Assembly (NCBI GenBank): GCA_017882835.1 | Contig: JADGOU010000185.1 | Coordinates: forward strand, 1 to 6,242 | DNA length: 6,242 nt | Direction of reading: 5' to 3' | From: Frankiaceae bacterium | GTDB taxonomy: Bacteria > Actinomycetota > Actinomycetes > JADGOU01 | Shown here: piece after piece, positions 1 through 3,379 of the stretch | How the letters are laid out: every line of letters starts with the position of its first letter | Position numbering within the stretch: position 1 is the first letter of the stretch | Position numbers and translations under genes: made by a program | The notes under the pieces: generated by a model | Database searches by the model: none | What the model was told of the DNA's origin: nothing | Seen by the model: the letters and a program-made list of their open reading frames with translations, nothing else

Positions 1-27
1 GGCCAGCGACGGCCATCGGGGTCAGAC

Positions 28-71
28 TTGTGCGACGGAATGAGCCGCCGGCGACTCGTCCGGTCGCACAA
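28..71. repeat. 9-bp inverted repeat with nested imperfect hairpin
   Basis: TTGTGCGAC (28-36) is exactly repeated in inverted orientation as GTCGCACAA (63-71), with 26 nt between the arms. A second, imperfect hairpin is nested inside: GAG at 42-44 pairs with CTC at 55-57 around the self-complementary GCCGGC (47-52). No T-run follows, so it is not a classical intrinsic terminator. It could be an operator, the 3' end structure of a gene to the left of the window, or chance in GC-rich DNA. Confidence 0.4.
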
Positions 72-78
72 CTTCGCC

Positions 79-111
79 GGGGGGAGGGGGAGTGGGAAGG
101 GGGGAGTGGGA
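79..111 (+). repeat. G-rich tract with tandem 12-bp repeat and G-quadruplex potential
   Basis: The + strand has five G-runs in 32 nt: 79-84, 86-90, 94-96, 99-104 and 108-110, separated by 1 to 3 nt. This satisfies the usual four-run G-quadruplex pattern with short loops. The unit GGGGGAGTGGGA occurs twice (86-97 and 100-111), so the tract looks like a duplication with a 14-bp period. It lies about 125 bp upstream of the first supported start codon. It is purine-only except for two T, unlike the mixed GC-rich coding DNA around it, which argues against it being translated. Quadruplex formation and any role are inferred. Confidence 0.6.
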
Positions 112-234
112 GTCCTCAGTGCTGCGATGGCCTTGCCGCGCGTCAGCACCGTCGCCAGGTTCTGGGGAGGGCTGCGCCGACCTTGTCGGCGAGCTGGGCC
201 AGTTCGGTGCACTGGGGGCGGCGACAATCAGCGA

Positions 235-594
235 ATGCCAAGCCTTGCCGCCGGCGATCGTCGAGCCTCCCGGCTGATTGCGCTCGGGCTCTACGTCGTA
301 CCGGTGATCGTGGCCGCCGCCGTGCTGGTGGTGGGCCACCTGTGGCAGCTGGCGCTTGCCTTATTGGCGGTCGAGGGCACCGTCGCTGGGCTGACCGCCC
401 TGGCGACCAGGCGGTCGGTCGCGGCCGACGCGAGACCCGGTTCGGGTCCAGACCCGGGTCGGCGAGCAACTGGCCCCGGCGGGGGACTGGGTGCCACCGC
501 CGGTCCGCGATCTCCGTGGCTGGTGATCGGAGCCATGTTCGGAGTCGTCGCCCTGCTGGCGTTGCTGGCCACGCTCGCCTCCCGGTTGGGGTAG
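235..594 (+). CDS. Small membrane protein of unknown function
   Basis: The 119-aa product is not one I recognise. Residues 14-33 and 36-57 are two closely spaced hydrophobic segments rich in Val, Ala and Leu. A polar Gly/Pro/Arg-rich loop follows (about 58-94), then a third hydrophobic segment (95-115) that ends two residues before the stop. Three transmembrane helices, or a hairpin plus a C-terminal anchor, is the natural reading. No catalytic motif is visible. The ATG at 235 is chosen because the same frame upstream runs through the low-complexity G-rich tract. Its ribosome site is poor (GGGGG at 214-218 is far away), so the start is uncertain. Codon use is less strictly G/C-ending than in the downstream genes. 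It sits 62 bp before the PSP1 gene on the same strand and may be co-transcribed with it. Confidence 0.55.
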   Translation: MPSLAAGDRRASRLIALGLYVVPVIVAAAVLVVGHLWQLALALLAVEGTVAGLTALATRRSVAADARPGSGPDPGRRATGPGGGLGATAGPRSPWLVIGAMFGVVALLALLATLASRLG

Positions 595-656
595 GCGATC
601 GGGGTAGAGCAGGCCACCAGCCGGCGTAGGGTGCCTGACCAGGACAGGGGGTCGGC

Positions 657-1463
657 ATGTCGGTGGTCTGCGCGGTGCGCTTCCAGCGATATGGCCGGCT
701 GTACTACCTCGACGCCGGGCGGCACCGCCCCGCCGTCGGCGACCACGTGCTCGTGCCGACCGATGACGGCCCCGAGGTGGCGCAGTGTGTCTGGCCGCCA
801 CAGGAGGTGGCGGGCGACATCGGCGGACTGCCGGAGCTGCTCGGCTTGGCCACCGAGGCCGAGCTGGCTCGCGACCAGCGCAACCGCCGCCGCCGCGCGC
901 AGGCCAAGGTGGCCGCCCGTCGGCTGGTGCACGCCCACCAGCTGCCGATGAAGGTGGTCGCAGTGGACTACCTCGATCGTGACAACAGGTTCGTCGTCTA
1001 CTTCTCGGCTCCCGGCCGGGTCGACTTCCGCGCGTTGGTCCGCGACCTGGCCCGAACCCTGAGCGCGCGAGTCGATCTGCGTCAGGTCGGGGCGCGCGAC
1101 GAGGCCCGGGTGCAGGGCGGCATCGGTCCGTGCGGCCGGGACCTGTGCTGCGCCACGCTGCTGCGCGACTTCGAGCCGGTCGCCGTCCGGATGGCCAAGG
1201 ACCAGGACCTGCCGCTGAACCCCTTGCAGATCTCCGGGGCCTGTGGGCGCCTGCTGTGCTGCCTGCGCTACGAGCACCCGCTCTACCAAGCGTTCCGGCA
1301 GCGGGCGCCGAAGATCGGGACGGCCGTGGAGTCCCCGGAGGGTGCGGGCACGGTTGTCGGCCACGACGTCCCCGCCGACACCGTGGTCGTCCGGTTGTCC
1401 TCGGGCGTCCGGTGCGCCTGCGCTCGGGCGAGCGTGTGCTCCGCCCGTCCCAACGCCGGTTAG
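657..1463 (+). CDS. PSP1-domain protein, RicT (YaaT) family
   Basis: The 268-aa soluble protein carries the family hallmarks. The PSP1 C-terminal domain covers roughly residues 60-145 and includes an Arg-rich helix near 75-90. Two cysteine signatures follow: Cys-Gly-Arg-Asp-Leu-Cys-Cys (C159, C164, C165) and Cys-Gly-Arg-Leu-Leu-Cys-Cys (C196, C201, C202). In Bacillus subtilis the homologue RicT forms a complex with RicA and RicF that binds [4Fe-4S] clusters and influences RNase Y-dependent RNA processing. In actinomycetes the homologue is usually a conserved gene near holB, and its role is not well defined. Three more cysteines (C253, C255, C261) lie near the C-terminus. The length is normal for the family. 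The ATG at 657 has an AGGGGG ribosome site at 646-651, 5 nt upstream. Iron-sulfur binding here is inferred from the conserved cysteines. No other annotation fits as well. Confidence 0.9.
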   Translation: MSVVCAVRFQRYGRLYYLDAGRHRPAVGDHVLVPTDDGPEVAQCVWPPQEVAGDIGGLPELLGLATEAELARDQRNRRRRAQAKVAARRLVHAHQLPMKVVAVDYLDRDNRFVVYFSAPGRVDFRALVRDLARTLSARVDLRQVGARDEARVQGGIGPCGRDLCCATLLRDFEPVAVRMAKDQDLPLNPLQISGACGRLLCCLRYEHPLYQAFRQRAPKIGTAVESPEGAGTVVGHDVPADTVVVRLSSGVRCACARASVCSARPNAG

Positions 1464-1475
1464 CCCGATTGCCGA

Positions 1476-1506
1476 TGCTTGCTGGGCCGGAGAACCCCCG
1501 CAAGCA
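1476..1506 (+). terminator. Stem-loop after the PSP1 gene, probable terminator
   Basis: TGCTTGC (1476-1482) pairs perfectly with GCAAGCA (1500-1506). After one mismatch, GGG (1484-1486) pairs with CCC (1496-1498), leaving a 9-nt loop. The structure begins 12 nt after the PSP1 stop codon. No T-run follows, which is common for hairpins at actinomycete gene ends. It marks a likely boundary between the PSP1 block and the lipid-synthesis block. Termination activity is inferred from position and pairing only. Confidence 0.5.
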
Positions 1507-1653
1507 CCGGGTGACGGTCTAGTCTGCGGCGTCGCGCCATTCGGCCTCGCCGTCGGGTTTCGGGACGTTCAGCCCTTACGACCTGACGCGGACGTCGGGA
1601 ATGGTGAGGGTGGAGACAGGTCCGGGCCGAGACCGCCCGGCGGACTGCGAAGC
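1507..1653. other. Intergenic region before the dehydrogenase operon
   Basis: With the flanking stem-loop and ribosome site, this is the main part of the 200-bp gap between the PSP1 stop and the dehydrogenase start. It is the only sizeable gap in the right two-thirds of the window, so it should contain the promoter of the dehydrogenase-synthase operon. I find no clear TTGACA/TATAAT-type pair. A weak extracytoplasmic-sigma-like arrangement (GGAAT at 1598-1602, then GTC at 1620-1622 after 17 nt) is present but not convincing. The GACGTC at 1591-1596 is self-complementary but too short to call an operator. Confidence 0.35.
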
Positions 1654-1662
1654 GGGAGAAGG
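1654..1662 (+). promoter_or_regulatory. Ribosome binding site that sets the dehydrogenase start
   Basis: GGGAGAAGG lies directly before the ATG at 1664, with its GGAG core 5 nt from the start. The in-frame ATG at 1601 lacks such a site, and the 21 residues it would add (Arg/Gly/Pro/Asp-rich) do not resemble an acyl-CoA dehydrogenase N-terminus. The 1664 start is therefore preferred. Confidence 0.75.
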
Positions 1663-1663
1663 C

Positions 1664-3346
1664 ATGACGGTAGGACTGGACGTCGACACGCTCAAAATGA
1701 CGATGCAGGCGATCGATGAGTTTGCCGAGCGCTATCTGCCCAATGAACGGTTGCTCGAGCTCGACCACGAGGACCGGTGCCCGGAAGAGACAGTTCGCCA
1801 GATGTGCGGCGAGGAGCTCGGCGTCCAGATGGTGTTCATCCCCGAGGAGTTCAGCGGGATGGGCGGCGGGGCGTTCGACGTCTACCGGGTGTGCGAGCAC
1901 ATCGCCGGCATCGACCTCGGCGTGGCTACCAGCGTGCTCGCGACCCAGCTCGGCAGTGACCCGATCGTGGTCGGTGCGACCGACGCGCAGAAGAAGAAGT
2001 GGCTGACCCGGATCGCCGAGGACGGCATCCTGTTCGCCTACGGCGCCACCGAGCCGGAGGCCGGCAGTGACCTCGGCGCGCTGAAGACCACCGCAACGCC
2101 GGTCGAGCAGGACGGTCAGATCGTCGGCTACAAGATCAACGGCCGCAAGCAGTGGATCTCCAACGGCGCCATCGCCGACGCCTGGACGATCCTGGCCAAC
2201 ACCGCCGCTGGCCCCACCTGGTTCGTCCTGGGCAAGGAGAACGGCGAGATGCTCAAGGGCTTCTCGGCCGCTAAGCCCGAGGACAAGCACGGCATCCGGC
2301 TGTCCAACACCTCTGCGCTGTTCCTCGACGACGTCTACGTCGACGCCTCCGAGCTGATCGGCGGGGTAGAGGGCCAGGGCCTGTGGCAGGCCCAGCAGGT
2401 CTTCGGCTACACCCGGTTGATGGTCGCGGCCTTCGGCCTCGGCGGTGGCTGGTCGGCCATGAAGCGGGCCATCCAATACTCGACCGAACGCGTGGTCGCC
2501 GGCAGCCCGTTGTCGATGAAGCAGGGCTACACCCACAAGCTGATCGTCCCGCACGTGGCCCGGCTCGAGGCCGCCCGGTCCCACATCGAAGAGGTGGCGA
2601 CCCGCCTCGACGCCGACCCGCACGCGGGGTTGAACACCGAGGGCGCGATCTCGAAGTACATGGCCACCGAAGCCGGCAACGACGCGGCCGAGGCGAGCAT
2701 CCAGGCCTTCGGCGGTTACGGCTACACCCGTGAGTACATGGTCGAGAAGGTCAAGCGCGACGTCCGGATCACCACGATCTACGAGGGCACCTCGGAGATC
2801 ATGGAGATGACGATCGCGCGGGATCGGTGGCAGGAGCACCTCAAGACCCGCGGCGCCTACTACCACCAGCTAGCCGGTGAGATGGAGTCGCTGGCTGCCG
2901 CGACCCCCGGCGTCGGTGCCGACGTCGCCGCGCTCGGCCTGCACGCCTTGGCCGAGTTGTTCGAGGTCTTCCGGGCGCAGCGGCTGACCCGACACCAGCA
3001 CATCCTGTTCCGGATGGGCGAGTTGATCGCGTACGCCGAGACCGCGGCCTCATTCGCCAAGCGAGCAGGGCGGGCCAAGAGCGGCCAGGTGCACCCGAAG
3101 TCCGACGACCGCTTCACCGCCGACGGCCTGGCCGCGGTCAGCCGCGTGTTCGTCCGCGAGGCGGCGCGCAAGGTTGTCAACGACGGCCTGGCCTACGTCC
3201 GCGGAGCGAACGGCGCCAACGACGCCCAGCTCGACACGCTGAGCCAGGCCATGCGCTTACCCCAGATCCAGCGCGCCCAGAGCGGCTTGATCGCCGACAT
3301 GGACGCCGTCGCCGACGCCATCTACGGCCGCACCACCGCCCGCTAG
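1664..3346 (+). CDS. Acyl-CoA dehydrogenase with long C-terminal extension
   Basis: This is a 560-aa FAD-dependent acyl-CoA dehydrogenase, which would form an alpha,beta double bond in an acyl thioester and pass electrons to electron-transfer flavoprotein. The N-terminal helical domain spans about residues 1-120. The flavin-contacting strand motif Tyr-Gly-Ala-Thr-Glu-Pro-Glu-Ala-Gly-Ser-Asp is at 126-136, and Lys-Gln-Trp-Ile-Ser-Asn is at 162-167. The C-terminal helical domain contains Gln-Ala-Phe-Gly-Gly-Tyr-Gly (347-353) and Tyr-Glu-Gly-Thr-Ser-Glu-Ile, whose E374 aligns with the catalytic base of MCAD-type enzymes. Typical members end near 380-400 aa; this one has about 165 more residues, mostly predicted helix. 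That recalls the extended very-long-chain type (VLCAD/ACAD9), although true homology of the extension is not shown. It is 33 bp from the PfaA-like synthase and probably shares its transcript, so a role on that synthase's starter or product is inferred rather than general beta-oxidation. The substrate is unknown, and it could also act on an ACP-bound chain. Confidence 0.92.
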   Translation: MTVGLDVDTLKMTMQAIDEFAERYLPNERLLELDHEDRCPEETVRQMCGEELGVQMVFIPEEFSGMGGGAFDVYRVCEHIAGIDLGVATSVLATQLGSDPIVVGATDAQKKKWLTRIAEDGILFAYGATEPEAGSDLGALKTTATPVEQDGQIVGYKINGRKQWISNGAIADAWTILANTAAGPTWFVLGKENGEMLKGFSAAKPEDKHGIRLSNTSALFLDDVYVDASELIGGVEGQGLWQAQQVFGYTRLMVAAFGLGGGWSAMKRAIQYSTERVVAGSPLSMKQGYTHKLIVPHVARLEAARSHIEEVATRLDADPHAGLNTEGAISKYMATEAGNDAAEASIQAFGGYGYTREYMVEKVKRDVRITTIYEGTSEIMEMTIARDRWQEHLKTRGAYYHQLAGEMESLAAATPGVGADVAALGLHALAELFEVFRAQRLTRHQHILFRMGELIAYAETAASFAKRAGRAKSGQVHPKSDDRFTADGLAAVSRVFVREAARKVVNDGLAYVRGANGANDAQLDTLSQAMRLPQIQRAQSGLIADMDAVADAIYGRTTAR

Positions 3347-3361
3347 GGCAGCGGCAGCCTC

Positions 3362-3367
3362 GAGGAG
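3362..3367 (+). promoter_or_regulatory. Ribosome binding site of the synthase, long spacing
   Basis: GAGGAG is the best anti-Shine-Dalgarno match in the 33-bp gap, but it lies 12 nt from the ATG at 3380, longer than usual. A nearer weak purine run, AGAAG (3373-3377), is only 2 nt from the start. The ATG at 3380 is still preferred, because the ketosynthase fold begins at about residue 8 (Ala-Ile-Ala-Ile-Val-Gly). Confidence 0.5.
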
Positions 3368-3379
3368 ATCACAGAAGCC

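Larger units (their letters stand above)
1..234. other. Left-edge stretch without a supportable gene
   Basis: No reading frame here gives a protein I would defend. The frame of the following membrane protein stays open to the left edge, but its translation runs through the G-rich tract as low-complexity Gly/Arg/Ser sequence with no domain. A second + frame reaches a TGA at 41-43 and could be the last residues (ending Cys-Ala-Thr-Glu) of a gene from the left, but this is too short to judge. The stretch contains the inverted repeat and the G-rich tract listed separately. I see no tRNA and no convincing promoter. Confidence 0.5.

Noticed and set aside
434..460. Cluster of GACCCG/CGGGTC words inside the membrane protein gene
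   Set aside because: Short, GC-rich and inside the Gly/Pro/Arg-coding loop region; explained by codon content.
291..1503. Long − strand open frames opposite the membrane protein and PSP1 genes
   Set aside because: They are Arg/Pro/Gly-rich, show no domain, and mirror the GC-rich third positions of the + strand genes, whose products are recognisable.
1130..1522. Possible frameshifted, longer C-terminus of the PSP1 protein in a second + frame
   Set aside because: The main frame stays family-like to its stop at 1461-1463, so no frameshift is needed. The other frame is Arg/Pro-rich without family resemblance.
1598..1622. ECF-sigma-like promoter (GGAAT, 17 nt, GTC)
   Set aside because: Only a partial match to the GGAAC/GTC pattern, and such pairs are frequent by chance in GC-rich DNA.
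1460..2866. 468-codon − strand open frame opposite the dehydrogenase
   Set aside because: The + strand encodes a clear acyl-CoA dehydrogenase with all key motifs. The − frame is rich in Asp/Val/Arg/Leu without any motif.
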